From Synchiropus splendidus (taxonomy: Eukaryota; Chordata; Actinopteri; Syngnathiformes; Callionymidae), in the NCBI RefSeq assembly GCF_027744825.2, contig NC_071334.1, forward strand, positions 41,889,437 to 41,953,436: a stretch of 64,000 nucleotides of DNA. Reading direction: 5' to 3'. A model generated the notes under the pieces. That model saw nothing but the letters and a program-made list of their open reading frames with translations, was not told where the DNA came from and searched no databases. The stretch's first letter is position 1. The number at the start of each line of letters is the position of its first letter. The position numbers and the translations under genes are program-made. Positions 49,842 through 62,639 of the stretch are shown in pieces.

Positions 49842-52750
49842 TTCTCTGGCTCTTGGAACATGGAATGTCACTTCGCTGGGAGGGAAAGAGCCTGAGCTTG
49901 TGCAGGAGGTTGAGAGGTACCGGCTAGATATAGTCGGGCTCTCCTCCACGCACAGCCTGGGCTCTGGAACCCAACTCCTCAAGAAAGGCTGGACCCTCTA
50001 CTTTTCTGGAGTTGTCCGCGGGGAGAGGCGGTGGGCTGGCGTAGGCTTGCTCATAGCCCCGCAGCTCTGCAGCTTCGTGTTGGGGTTTACCCCGGTGAAC
50101 GAGAGGTTCGCGTCCCTACGCCTACGGGTTGGGGACAGGTGTCTCACAGCAGTCACGGCTTACGGGCCGAACAGCAGTGCAGACTACCCGGCTTTCTTGG
50201 AGTCACTGGGAGGGGTACTCGTAGGGGTACAGTGCCCCAACCGGGGACTCCATTGTTCTACTGGGAGACTTCAACGCCCACGTGGGCAATGACAGCAAGA
50301 CTTGGAGGGGCGTGATTGGGAAGAACGGCCTACCCGATCTGAACCTGAGCGGTGTTCTATTACTGGACTTCTGTGCCACCCACAGTTTGTCCATAACGAA
50401 CACCATGTTTGAGCACAAGGGTGTCCATAAGTGCTCATGGCACGAGGACACCCTTGGCCGGAGGTCTATGATAGACTTTGTGATCGTGTCATCTGACCTT
50501 CGGCCACGTGTCTCGGACACTCGGGTGAAGAGAGGGGCAGAGCTGTCAACCGATCATCACCTGGTGGTGAGTGCGATCCGCTGGCAGGGGAGGAAGCCGG
50601 TCAGACCGGGCAGGCCCAAACGTATTGTGAGGGTCTGCTGGGAACGCCTGGCAGAACCCACTGTCAGTGGGGTCTTTAACTCCCACCTTCAGGAGAGTTT
50701 CTCCCAGATCCCGAGGGAGGTAGGTGACATGGAGTCTGAGTGGTCCATGTTCTCCTCCTCCATTGTCAGTGCGGCTGCACGTAGTTGTGGTCGCAAGGTC
50801 TCCGGTGCCTGTCGCGGCGGCAATCCCCGAACCCGGTGGTGGCCACCGAAAGTAAGGGATGCCGTCAGGCTGAAGAAGGAGTCCTATCAGGTCTTGATGG
50901 CCTGTGGGACTCCTGAGGCAGCTGACGTGTACCGGCAGGCCAGGCGTGCCGCTTCCCGTGCAGTCTTGGAGGCAAAAACTCGGGTCTGGGAGGAGTTCGG
51001 AGAGGCCATGGAGGAGGACTATTGGTTGGCCTCGAAGAAATTCTGGCAAACCGTCCGTCGCCTCAGAAGGGGGAAGCAGTGCCTCACCAGTGCTGTTTAC
51101 AGCGCGGGGGGGAGACTGCTGACCTCGACTGGTGATGTTGTCAGGCGGTGGAAAGAATACTTCGAGGGTCTCCTCAATCCCGTCGTCACGTCTTCCACTC
51201 AGGAAGCGGGGACTGAGGACTCGGATGGCTCTCTCATCACCCGGGCCGAAGTCACCAAGGTTGTCCGTAAGCTCCTCGGTGGTAAGGCCCCGGGAGTGGA
51301 TGAGATCCGTCCGGAGTATCTGAAATCCCTGGATGTTGTAGGGCTGTCGTGGCTGACACGTCTCTGCAACATCGCGTAGCAGTCGAGGACAGTGCCTCTG
51401 GATTGGCAGACCGGGGTGGTGGTCCCCCTGTTTAAGAAGGGGGACCGGAGGGTGTGTTCCAACTACAGGGGGATCACACTCCTCAGCCTCCCTGGAAAGG
51501 TCTATTCCAGGGTACTAGAGAGGAGACTTCGGCCAATAGTCGAACTTCAGATCCAGGAGGAACAGTGTGGTTTTCGTCCCGGTCGTGGAACACTGGACCA
51601 GCTCTATACCCTCCATCGGGTGCTCGAGGGTTCATGGGAGTTCGCCCAACCAGTCCACATGTGCTTTGTGGATTTGGAGAAGGCATTCGACCATGTCCCT
51701 TGCGATGTCCTGTGGGGGGTGCTCCGGGAATATGGGGTGCGGGACCCTCTGCTAGGGGCTGTCCGCTCCTTGTATGACCGGAGCAGGAGCATGGTTCGCA
51801 TTGCCGGCAGTAAATCAGACCTGTTCCCGGTGCATGTTGGTCTCCGCCAGGGCTGCCCTTTGTCACCGGTTCTGTTCATCACTTTTATGGACAGAATTTC
51901 TAGGCGTAGCCAGGGGTCGGAGGGGATCCGGTTCGGGAACCACAGAATTTCATCTCTGCTATTTGCGGACGATGTTGTTCTGCTGGCCTCATCGGACCGG
52001 GACCTTCAGCATGCGCTGGGTCGGTTTGCAACCAAGTGTGAAGCGGCCGGGATGAGGATCAGCACCTCCAAGTCTGAGGTCATGGTTCTCGACCGGAACA
52101 CGGTGGTTTGCTCTCTCCAGTTTGGTGGAGAGTTCTTGCCTCAAGTGGCGGAGTTTAAGTATCTTGGGGTCTTGTTCTCGAGTGAGGGAAAAAGGGAGCG
52201 TGAGATTGATAGACGGGTTGGTGCAGCGGCAGCAGTGATGCGGTCGCTGTATCGGACCGTCGTGGTGAAGAGAGAGCTGAGTCACAAGACGAAGCTCTCG
52301 ATTTACCGATCGATCTACGTTCCCACCCTCACCTATGGTCACGAGCTTTGGGTAATGACCGAAAGGATGAGATCGCGGATACAAGTGGCTGAGATGAGTT
52401 TCCTCTGCAGGGTGGCTGGGCGCACCCTTAGAGATAGGGTGAGGAGTTCGGTCATCCGGGAGTAGCTCGGGGTGGAGCCGCTGCTCCTCCACATCGAGAC
52501 GAACCAGCTGAGGTGGCTCGGGCATCTGATCCGGATGCCCCCTGGACGCCTCCCTGGGGAGGTGTTCCGGGCGTGTCCTACCGGGAGGAGACCCCGGGGA
52601 AGACCCAGGACTCGCTGGAGAGATTATGTCTCCGGTCTGGCCTGGGAACGCCTCGGGATCCCCCGGGAGGAACTAGAGGAGGTTTGTGCGGACCTGGAAG
52701 TTTGGGCTTCCCTGCTCCGAATGCTGCCTCCGCAACCCGACCCCGGATAA
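49842..52750 (+). pseudogene. Rex3: Rex3 ORF: endonuclease plus reverse transcriptase, inactivated
   Basis: The protein would nick DNA and prime reverse transcription from the nick. Endonuclease motifs: LALGTWNVTSLGG at the start (49842), GDFNAHVG (50264-50287), [10 protein letters not shown], and [12 protein letters not shown] with the catalytic histidine. Reverse transcriptase: [55 protein letters not shown] and the catalytic FADD (51962-51973), then a C-terminal LRWLGHLIRMPPGRLPG block. Lesions: a frameshift between about 50225 and 50250 just before GDFNAH, a TAG at 51377-51379 where tryptophan is expected, and a TAG at 52463-52465 where glutamate (GAG) is expected. Reading frame is otherwise open over about 970 codons. 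It cannot make a full protein but could be copied in trans. Confidence 0.88.
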
Positions 52751-52755
52751 GCGGT

Positions 52756-52777
52756 AGAAGAAGGTGAAGGTGAAGGT
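52756..52777 (+). repeat. Rex3 3' tail of GGTGAA repeats
   Basis: After GCGGTAGAAGAA the element ends in three GGTGAA-type units. RTE-clade LINEs end in short tandem repeats rather than poly(A). Many fish Rex3 copies I recall end in GATG-type repeats, so this tail is a variant. Confidence 0.7.
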
Positions 52778-52785
52778 GAGTTGTA
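52778..52785. repeat. Target-site duplication of Rex3, right copy (GAGTTGTA)
   Basis: Exact copy of 49413-49420, directly after the GGTGAA tail. The first G could also belong to the tail, so the duplication is 7-8 bases. Confidence 0.65.
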
Positions 52786-53281
52786 GGGCATTTACTATGG
52801 AATAAATGTGATTTATTTATTTTACATATTATTTTTACACCTATATCATTGCCCTATATTTGTTTTATTTGCAGACTCTCTGCTCTGTTTGCAGTTTCAC
52901 ATGATTTCAGAGATTTTATTAAACAAATAAAAAAGAACTGAGATTTACACGTACCTCACTCACCTCTTTAGTCTGCCGCTCATCCACTTTGGTCCAAATA
53001 TATGTGGTGGCAGTGGTTACAGTTAAAGCAAGAGATATCGTTCCCCACCTTAGCTCTTTACATTGAGCCTCTCGTCGTGACAAAAACGGGGGTGACGAGC
53101 AGATGTTGCTCACCAAAGACCCACAGATTTATCTTGACTTAAAGTATATCCCAATGGCACGAGCAAATGACACAAAGGGATGATAAATAGCTGGATGAGG
53201 CCTGTAATAAGCTAAAGGGTCTATGCCCACCAGGCCTATATGTTTCTTCCTCACGCACCCAAGAACTCTAATCCGGGCTTT

Positions 53282-53283
<2 letters not shown>

Positions 53284-53314
<31 letters not shown>
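53284..53314 (+). repeat. 31-base G homopolymer
   Basis: An uninterrupted run of 31 G in a GC-balanced context (CCGGGCTTTGAG before, CGAAGCGGCAGG after). Such a run can form G-quadruplexes on the plus strand and is prone to length errors in sequencing and assembly. Confidence 0.95.
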
Positions 53315-56300
53315 CGAAGCGGCAGGCTGAAGTTAGCGTTCGCTGTATTAGTGTCTCCGACACATGTGCACCCTAATCCCTACTCTGCAGCTTTCTCTGA
53401 GCTGCTTTGTATTTAATTTTGCAGCCCCTCCCTCTTTTCTCTCCTGAGCTCCTTCTCCTCTCTTGACCAGTTAAGTCCCGACGGGGACACTGGAATGACA
53501 GGCTCCATTCAGCAGTGTGCTGGGGGTGACAGCTGGTGAGAGGCCCGTGTGAAAGAGTGCTGCCCCTTCGATGTCCCTCTTGCCCCTCCTTTAACCGACT
53601 GGAGAAAGGATGCTGGACGCAGCTGAACCAACGCACCTCCTCGCCCACTGGGCTTGATGAAGAATCAGGTAGTGTCAGTCTGTGTATGGATTTTTTAATG
53701 CCGATTGTGCTTTTCATTTAGACATTCAACTGGGTTTGAATATGAACCCTGAAAGAGTTCGAATATTTCCTATAGTCTCGTGTGCTCAGTGGTTATGAAG
53801 GTTTTTTAATCACATTGTTATTCTACAATGATGAGGAAAGGACAATGAATGTAATAAAATCAAATACTGCTCTTTTTCATGAGTGAGAATATTTTTCTTT
53901 TCTCCTTGTGATTTGACTGACTTGTGACAAGTTTTGATTCTGTTTGATCGTGAAGGCAGTGCGGACAAATATCAATGAGAATCCCCTTGGAACATGAGGC
54001 TTCACTGCGGTCAATCTAAGAGGGTTTCATCAATGGACAGACCTAAACAGAATGTGTCTGTATGGCAGAGTGAAGGCACATTTTCTGCTCCCAAGACATC
54101 TCTGAATTACCTGCACCTGTTGGAGCGTGTGTTTCTGTCTGAGTGTCTGGGCTCCCACATGATGTGCATCTTCCTGCCTAACAAGGGTCTCACGTCCATA
54201 TGTGACTTCCTCATTAACCAGCCACATGACAGGGACAGAGGCTCTGGCCGCTGGCCCAGAGTGGCTCTGACACAGCCGGACCCCCAGACGCCAAAGGAAC
54301 CGTGAGTTTGTGTTCCGCCACAGATGCCCCAACCATGTGGCTCCCTGTTCTCTCATCTAGCTCAGGCCACTAATTACAAACTTGAGCTCCTCGATTTTTC
54401 GTCCCCTGCCTTTTTCCTTTCAGGGCTTTTGATAATGGCGATGCTGGCTGGGGTTTGGCCAGTTGAGATTGATGAAGAGATGGAGCTATATAACGTTGCA
54501 GATTTTTACAGTTCAAGGCCTTCATTAAAAAGGCAAGAGCACATATGACAGTTGTGAGCAGTTGACACAGTTGAAGACAGAATTTAGACCAACCTGGTGT
54601 CAGGATCACAAGTCAAACCCACAATGGTGGCACTGCCCCGTGGAAACTAGGTTGTTTTCTAATGTCACTGTCACATTGAATTCGCAAGAAAGTCTTTCTT
54701 TTACACATAACTAGAAAGAAAACAACTTCTGTTCAGTTAAATAGAAGCAACAATTTCTTCCCTGCAGACTTAGCTCTCTTGGAGTACAAAACTCACTTGA
54801 GGACTTGAATTGATGCAACAAAAGCAATATTGTTTGACCAAATATATGAGGCATAGATGGGTCAAATGGATTGATGTAACTTTTGCTCAGCAATGTACTT
54901 GAACTTCACTGTCAAATATACTTAGAGGGCTTGAGTGTCACATACTTTTTCAGAACCAAGATGATGTGACCATGTGGCGCTGGTCCTTGGTGCTTTGTCT
55001 TCTATAGTTCATCATCTGTGATTGTTGATTCATTTTATTCTTACTTACTACTCCTAGGGCAGAAATGAATACATGTGACATGACTCACTGAACAAATGTG
55101 TAAGCATGTGGTAGCTTGTATTGTAGGCATCATTGTACTGTAGGTACTTTAGGTGGCACGTCAGTCTCTTTCAGTCTGTTGTTTTTACAGACAATCGATA
55201 CTTCAGCGTTTCTTTACTGTTCGACAGAGCTTCTAATTTACACAGCATGATCATTTTATACAAAACTGTGAATTTGCATTGAGTGATTTTGTCTAGACCA
55301 GAATTGCACGCCCTAATAACTACTGTCCAAACAACAATAGTTTTTTTTATTTATTTATTTTTAAATCAAGCAACATGGTTTAGTCCTTCAGGCACATAAA
55401 CCAAAGGTCTAGTAATATTTTTAGCCACTGTCCCAAGTTTCAAATGTTACGGTTACGGGACAAGAGCTTCAATCAAAATTTGTTTGCACATCATGGAGCA
55501 AGAGAAGAATCTCACCCCAGCAAGTTCACTCTTAATGTTCTCGAGGTGTCTCACTGTCATTGTCGTCCCCCACCGACATGTTTACAGTCAGTCATTACAA
55601 TAGTCACGGTCACTTGTGAGGAGGATACGTAAGAAGCGAAGGTATCTTGCCACTCTCAGTGACTATAAATCATTACTAATTATCAGCTATTACTGTATGA
55701 TTCTGATACTAAAGCACATTTAAAAATGTAGTATTGAACTCAAGTCAAATCCTGTGTGTGTAAAAGGGGGCGAGTGGTCTACTATTATGCAGTCGTTCAA
55801 CGGAACAGAAGCTCTGCAATGAATTTAGCATTATTCATACATTACACACACACCTTATCAGAGATGTCCAATCTAACAGGTCTGCAAACAGCTGCTGACT
55901 TTGAGCAGCCATTTCCCCATCTGTTGGACCCTCACTCGCAAACAAAACATCAAGAGATGCTTTCAGACTCAGGGTTCGAACATTTGGAAGGAAGGAAGCA
56001 TTGACAAATGCTGTCAGTCTTCACAGAATGTACACCTGGAATTGTTTTCTGATCTTGATTTAACAATTTACATTTAACTTCATGGCAGAGCTAGTATCAA
56101 TGCTTTTTTTAAAGCTCTCGTCATACTCATTTAATGTGACCCCTGTCTCTCCTGTCCATGTCACACTTTCTCTCCTCATAGTGGCCCTCACATGCTTCAT
56201 CGAGTAACCACACTTCCTCTGTAGGAACTCTGGGAAGCTTCTTCTTGAACTACAAAGACCAGTGCAACTCCTGACCTTCTCTGTACCTTGCTATAAACAT

Positions 56301-56936
56301 TCACAGTGTCAGCACCACATCTGTGGTGGTCTGTCACGAAACCATACTGCTGCTCACTGATGGTGACCTGACCTTTTAGCAAAAATTCAGGAATACCTGA
56401 ATGTCTTCCAGCTCACTATCACTCATGTCTAGACTTTTGTGATTGCTTTTATCATCAACATTCAAGAGGGCAATGTTCTTGGCATGTCCCAAGGTAGTCT
56501 TGGAAGCCTTTATTGCACACAAGGTTTACATCCACTAGCCTATGTATCAACACACACACACATAGAGTACATGTTAGTCTTTCTATCTTAGTGAGGAGCA
56601 CGCTTTTACCAGTCTCTCATGCTTTATTTAACCACCAAAAACAAATGGCTAACCTTAATCTTGCTAAAAACGTATTATAATAACCTAGTTATTTCCCTTC
56701 AAAATGAGGGTTGAAGAAGTGAGTATTGGAAAAAAAAACTGGCACTAGACGAAACGTAAACCAGAGTTCACCACACATTAAAACTACACGAGACAAATAC
56801 AAAGCTTGACAATCGTACTAGAGTAGTAAAATAATCTATATTAACATCAGGGCCGCACAACTTATCTGGGCAGACGTACGTCACTCGTCCAGGTAATCAC
56901 CATCGTTGTCTGAGCCATAAATACTACGCCTGTGGT

Positions 56937-57005
56937 CCTTGGACCAGCATGTAGCACTTTAGTAGCCTATGACAATGCCTGTTTAAAAATGAGTAGACCG
57001 TGCTG
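56937..57005 (+). repeat. Dispersed repeat, copy 2
   Basis: Shares TTTAGTAGCCTATGACAATG and CCTGTTTAAAAATGAGT with 20725-20765, and TCCTTG upstream. Divergence between the copies is modest. Neither end of the repeat can be defined from two copies. Confidence 0.55.
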
Positions 57006-60000
57006 TGAAAAAGTTTGATTTATTCACTGTTCACAGTTTCAGACTAATTTAAAGCAATAAATGAGTCTGCACTCATTTTGCTCTGTGAAGTTGTCAGGAA
57101 ACAGAGCGCAGAGCACTTGGGAATGGGCGTCTGTGAATAAAGAACCAGAATCACACCCAGGTATTGAAATTAGTGACTTGTTTGGCTGTAATGTTGTAAC
57201 AGGGGACGGAGAAGGACAAATAAATTCCGGCAGTATGATGTAATAACATGTGAATGTGCCGCAGTTGGAGCGGCATTCATTTTTTTCCGTTCTTGCAGGG
57301 ACGGGATGAGCCGCAATTTGTTGAGCCCCATTCATTTTTTTTTTCATTCACCTTGGAACAAAAAAATGCACGATGCAATAGATTAAATGTTCATGACAGC
57401 ATGAATGAATTGCCTTGAGACCAGGTTGACTAGTTACAAGAAATTGAAAAGCTGCAGAAAGGATGCTGAACATGGATCTGTAAACATATAGACATATGTT
57501 ATGGATCCCATTTATTACATTGAATCTGAGGTAAAGAATCAGCAGATCGGTGCTCTGATAAGAACCAGAGCACATTCTTATTCTGGGAGGGAAACAGGGT
57601 AATAGTATAAATCATGCCGCCGTACCTTTCTCAGACTTCTGAAGGTTTTCTCTAACATGTATTACAAGTCATAATGCTTCCTAGACTTCTGTCTTTCAGC
57701 GGGAACAACAACAAAGCAAGTGAACACTAGCCGGGAGCATAAGTGCTCCTGAGCCCTCAGACGTGGATGGAACTGTAGGTGGTGGTGAACGCTTGGTCAG
57801 ACATCCTTCCTAACTTCCTCTCGGGAGACAAACAACACAGAAATAAACTCCCCTGCTTTTCTCTTCCCAACACCATGTCTTTATCCCGTTCGGACACTAT
57901 AGGTAAACAACATTAGTAATGTTTACTTGCTCGTGGTACACAGGGGTGCATGTCAACAGTGGCCCAGCTTGTTTCAGCATCAGGTACATCTGAGTGGTTG
58001 GCAGGGTCTGAGGCATCAGGGACACTGTGATGGAGGAGAGTAAAAGGTGGGAGAAGAGTGGATGCAAGGCTCTTTTGGTCTCTGGCTGTGCAGCTGCTGG
58101 CAATTACCTGGAAGGAAGAGGAACGGCTGGGAGGTATCCTGGTGCTGAAGGCTGCCCCTCCACTCACACCCCGAGGATTTCTCTCGTAACTGCAGTGAAG
58201 ATTTTGCTTCTGTCAGACCCAGTCGCAGGTACCCATGAAAAGCCCACTCCTGCGCCAGCCACTTACTTAGCTTTGTCGAAGCATTTATCCTCAGTTTGTA
58301 AAATTAAATGAAATTAGTAATAAATAAGGCAGACTGCTAGACACGCACGGACCGCACTCAAAACACAAAAAGTGCTCATCTACAGTAGTTCATGATCTGC
58401 TTACAGCCCACCGCCCCTGTCTCCTTTCTGGAACCACGTCCCACTTTCATTAATTTTCTTCGCCGGATTGTCATCTGTGTGCCCCACTTGCCATACGCTT
58501 CACACCGCTTGTCTTTTCGCACCACTTTGTCACTGTTTTAGATTCTAGACTTTAAACACTGTGCAAAACACCAGAAGTAGGTGGGCCAACACAAGACAAT
58601 GATTTATAACGCCTTTAGCACTCTCCTTGAAGGAAACGGAAAAGAATTACTTTGCTTTACAAGGCAGATGGTAGGAAGGGGGAATCTTTGGGGGATGAAG
58701 CTAAGGCTTTAATAATAATGGTTAGCCACTAACTTATGCTAGTGAGAAACACTTTTTCTATTGTCTGTGTATTTATCTTTGTTTTTAAACAGGTGCACAG
58801 GTATTTCAAATGGTATCACTGCATCGTCAGCATTACTTTTTATTGTATCCGTTTTGCCACATTTGTTGGTTGAAAACAATCATCACCACTCATCCTCTGT
58901 TTTCCTTCCCACTCGTGAGCCTGAATATACAACGTCCTGCTTGTCCAAACTGTGTAAAAACACTCATTGCTGGCTCAGCTGTCTGTCAGTTTAAGGGGCA
59001 TCGGTATCGGCCTGTTGGGACTTTTAAAAACATCGCCAATCGGTGCACCTCTATTGATGCTAGTTGTAGCATCTGTTCCAGGTGTGTGCCGTTAGCAGGT
59101 CAAGCACAAGGAGACACAGAGGGGCGAACACAGGACGAATACAGACAAAATAAAAGCTGATCATGACACTTGATGACACCCAAGCTTCACATGATACGAC
59201 TGTGAAATGGTTGATGGTTGTACCACTGCACACATATTCACCACGAATGAACATGGCACATATGGCGTGAAGTAGCTGACACTGACTTTCACTTGCTTTC
59301 TAGCATCAAGAACCTTTGTCATACTCTTACATCAAAGCACTCATCTCTATTGTAGCAGTTAATCAGAAAAATGTGAAGCATAAGGACTCAAACTGATGGA
59401 AATACCTGCAGTCCCATGCAAATGGGATACATCCATGAAACATCCGTCGGTACCACTGCGACCGATAATCAATCTCTCCATGTTGGGGAATGAAATGCAA
59501 AGTGCTGTGAATTAGCAAGTAGGCGTGACCGACTGATTATTGATTTGATGTCAGCAGTGGGCTGCCACGTACGTCTCTGCAGCGCAGCGCAGTATTAAAA
59601 TGTCTTAACTAGCGTAATTGCATCAGACACCTTTTTATACCACTTTGTGCGCTTAACCAGCGTGTAATAGGGAGAAAAGAGACGGGAGCAGAGGGAACGC
59701 TGAGTCAGTCGCTGTGTGATGTCACTACCACTTGGTGGGAACCGTGGAATGAGTGAGGGATGAAATAGTTTGAATGCATGCAGTGACATTTTTGTGACAC
59801 TTCCAGACAGACAACAAGCTACTCTCTTGTTGTCAGGTGGACTTCTGGCTCTTTACAAGGATAATCTGCATCTACATTCATTTTTGCAGCCTTTCGTCTT
59901 ATTTATAAACTATTATTTATAAACAAGATTTATAAACTTGAACATCACTGTCCAGAAGGAAACATAGGTGGCACCTTGATGAGCTGAGTCAGATTTCCCA

Positions 60001-60016
60001 TTGATCTTCTCATTAC

Positions 60017-60182
60017 CAGTGTTGCGACTAACACGCATTATTAAGTAACAGGTAACAGGAACTACGTTATCTTTTGTAATAACAAGTACCAGATCGCATT
60101 CCTTTGCCAATATCACCAACGTGTTCATCATTACTGTGATTTAAACATGCTCGTTACTTGTTACTTCACATTCACAACTCTG
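60017..60182. mobile_element. hAT-like non-autonomous remnant
   Basis: The left end CAGTGTTGCGACTAACACGC and the right end TTCACAACTCTG form imperfect inverted termini (CAGTGTTGCGA against CAGAGTTGTGA). The interior has GTAACAGGTAACAGGAACTA, AATAACAAGTACC and CGTTACTTGTTACTTCAC words, a GTAAC-rich texture common to a widespread fish hAT-type repeat beginning CAGTGTTGGG. No clear 8-bp duplication is present, and it is diverged. Confidence 0.5.
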
Positions 60183-61184
60183 TAAAAAGTTTAAAAATTC
60201 CTGCCTGTGTGAGTCTTTGTGTTTAATTGAACTGATGGTCTATAAGTTCATTTTAATAAGGTTTAAATGTATTGCCAGTTGAACCAAAAAAAGCATAATT
60301 TAGGATGGGACATAAAGGATAGGTCTATCCAGCCTCCAGGCCGGAACCATGCCTTTCTTTTAGGTTGCGGACTGATGATTTAGCCAGGTGCTTGCTGTCC
60401 GTGATAGTACGTTGCGCAAGCCTCGGAGACATGGCTCAGGCAGTTACAGGGATGAAGTGGGCACATGCACAAGTAGCAGGTGGGAGGAGCTTTAGCATGA
60501 ATTACTCGCCTGCTGGGCAGCTGCTTTAGGGATGCGACAGCCGGGGTCAGATACTCAGTGGCCCCTAAGCACACACGTCAAAGTGTGTGCAGTGGACTGG
60601 CCACAACAGTAATTCTGCATCAAACGCACTGGGAGACGAGGAATTAGGTCAGCTTCATTGGTCAAACAGGACGTCGACATCCACAGCAGCGCACTAAGCA
60701 CACATTATTCGCACTCCAGTGACTTAAATAACAGACAATCAGTAGCTGGACTTCCATTTGGTTCGTCCCTCAGCGCAGTGTGACGCCAGAGAAGGCACCT
60801 TGTCCAGAACACACCTGGACATTTTTCAAAACTTTACTCAAAAACTTTAAGGCCATGCGGTGGACATTATATTAGCTTTCAATTGCACTTCATATGAATT
60901 ATTGTACAGCTAACTTAATCTGACTGGGCTTCATTGTTGCAGCCCAAAATTATATGCATTCCCAGTGCAAGCTTCGTTGCCTGTCTGTCCATCCGTCTAT
61001 ACACCTATCTGTACCTCAAATGATGAAATAAACAAGTCAATATGGAATTGAACAATTGAAGCATGTCTAGCGCACAAGTAAAAAAAAAGCTTTGCATGCA
61101 GTAATGTTTTCAATAACATTTACTCTGTAATGTATAGCACAATGATACATAGTCTGCATACATTGCGAATGTCAATGGAATATA

Positions 61185-61385
61185 CAGTGGTACCTCGGTT
61201 TTCGAATGTCCCGGAATTCGAACAAATCGGAGTTCGAACAAAAATTAAAAAAAAACAGGGATGAGGCGTGTCTCGGACAGAGCGTTACTTGGTTTAAGAC
61301 TTTGTCACAGCCAAACTGCACAGAAGCACACATTCAGAGCTGGACACGCACCGGGCACCGCTTCACTTCTCAACAGCACTGTGAT
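61185..61385 (+). mobile_element. mariner-like element, one terminus
   Basis: After a TA dinucleotide (61183-61184) the sequence starts CAGTGGTACCTCGGTTTTCG, then CGGAATTCGAACAAATCGGA and GTTCGAACAAAAATT. This is a familiar mariner-type inverted terminus with TA target. The opposite terminus is not found within 400 bases, so only one end (and about 200 bases of interior) remains. Confidence 0.65.
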
Positions 61386-61854
61386 AGAGTGAAAACATAG
61401 TATCATGGTGACGTACAAAACTTTGGTAATGACAGTGTATCACCAAACTGTCTCCTCAGTGTGACACAACTGCAAAACTGGAGGCTTGGTGTTCACGCCC
61501 ACGTGACATGCTGATCCAAAAAGGAAGGCTCATCCAGGTGGGAGGATCGTGAAGTGCTAAACTGAGTCAAAGGCCAGAGCATGAGCTCAGTGTCTCATCA
61601 CCAGATGACAAAACCAACTATTAATCAGGGAAAAGTTAGACTTAGAAAGTAGCCGATAAGAAAACAATAATCAATGCTCTGACATTAATGAAAACAGAAA
61701 ATCCTCATACAGATTAATTTGTCAAAGAAAAAAATAATGAAGACAAAAGGTCCCACATCAAGCTGACAAATCAGACGGAGCATGTCCCATTGCTCAGTGC
61801 TCCCGCTGAGACGCGGGCCCATCCTTTTGTGCCACGACTAGTTGCTCAGTGGCA

Positions 61855-61990
61855 TTAATCAGCGCGTCGTCCTGTCTTGTTAGGCAGAGCAGGAGTGTGA
61901 TAGGGAGACTGCAGGTATTTAATCAAGGTTAGAATAAGTGGTGATGCCAGCTGATTATAAACCTGATCATCTCACCTCCTAATCATCCAA
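61855..61990. promoter_or_regulatory. Candidate conserved noncoding element
   Basis: Contains GGCATTAATCAGCGCGTCG, GGTATTTAATCAAGG, GCTGATTATAAACC and CTCCTAATCATCC: several TAATC words, suitable for OTX/PITX-type or HOX sites, in about 130 bases. No repeat or coding signature. Conservation is untested. Confidence 0.28.
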
Positions 61991-62639
61991 ATAAAACAAG
62001 AGGGTGAGAGAGGCCCGTCCTCGTTCCCTACGTAGAGGAATAAATTAGGAAACACTCGCGACTGCTGCTGAACTTGAAAAAGGAAACATCCACTTCAGAG
62101 GAATGTTCACAGAAAATGCCAGAAATGCTTGTTTGCTACCAACATGGGCTGTTGAGTATCCAACACTTAGTAAGGACCACCATCTACAGGCTCTAGTATT
62201 TACAGTAGTTGATGAAAACATATGTGTTAGCAGACTGCTGCTGAAGCAGGATGTGCTGATGTGATATCCAAGATATTAAAGGTGTTCATGTGTCGTCATG
62301 AATATCAAGACTCGAGACAAGGGCATCTGTATCTGGACTGCTGCTGCCTCAGAAATCTGCTTATTATGTAAAGTAAGATGTTGGTTACTACAGTACAAAA
62401 CACAGAAGATCCAAATGATTGCTTCACGCTGCAATTACATTTACAAAAAACGAACAAATAACTAGTGTTTAACATGCCAAAGAGAAGTTGGGCCAGGGGT
62501 ACTGGTGAGGACAGCTATCTCAACACATTCTGAGCTTGGTGACATTAGGTTGCTGAGTCAAGACAGTTGGTCGCTCTAAAAACATACTAGACTTAAATTG
62601 GTCAAGAAATGTTTATATTTGTGAGTTATATTACAGCTG

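Larger units (their letters stand above)
49421..52777 (+). mobile_element. Rex3: Rex3 (RTE-clade) LINE, nearly full length
   Basis: A GC-rich 3.36-kb element in AT-rich DNA. It has a 5' untranslated region with GCAGCCGGGGCCCCACCC-like sequence, one long broken ORF with an AP-type endonuclease and a reverse transcriptase, and a short 3' tail of GGTGAA repeats. The sites at 51404-51423 and 51848-51868 correspond, as I recall them, to the standard Rex3 PCR primers used across teleosts. Target duplications of 8 bp support an intact insertion. Few disabling changes suggest a fairly recent copy. Confidence 0.9.
52786..60016. other. Host DNA without recognisable gene
   Basis: About 7.2 kb of mostly AT-rich DNA. 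Frames of 102-116 codons (for example 53373-53717 minus, 53994-54305 plus, 57039-57347 minus, 58810-59160 plus) match no family I recognise, and I found no consistent splice chain. A G homopolymer and one dispersed repeat are listed separately. Confidence 0.5.

Noticed and set aside
53373..53717. 114-codon minus frame next to the G run
   Set aside because: Basic, serine-rich translation with no family match; overlapping frame on the other strand and no splice context.
55970..55990. GGTTCGAAC as a tRNA T-loop
   Set aside because: No matching A box, acceptor stem or anticodon stem at the right spacing.
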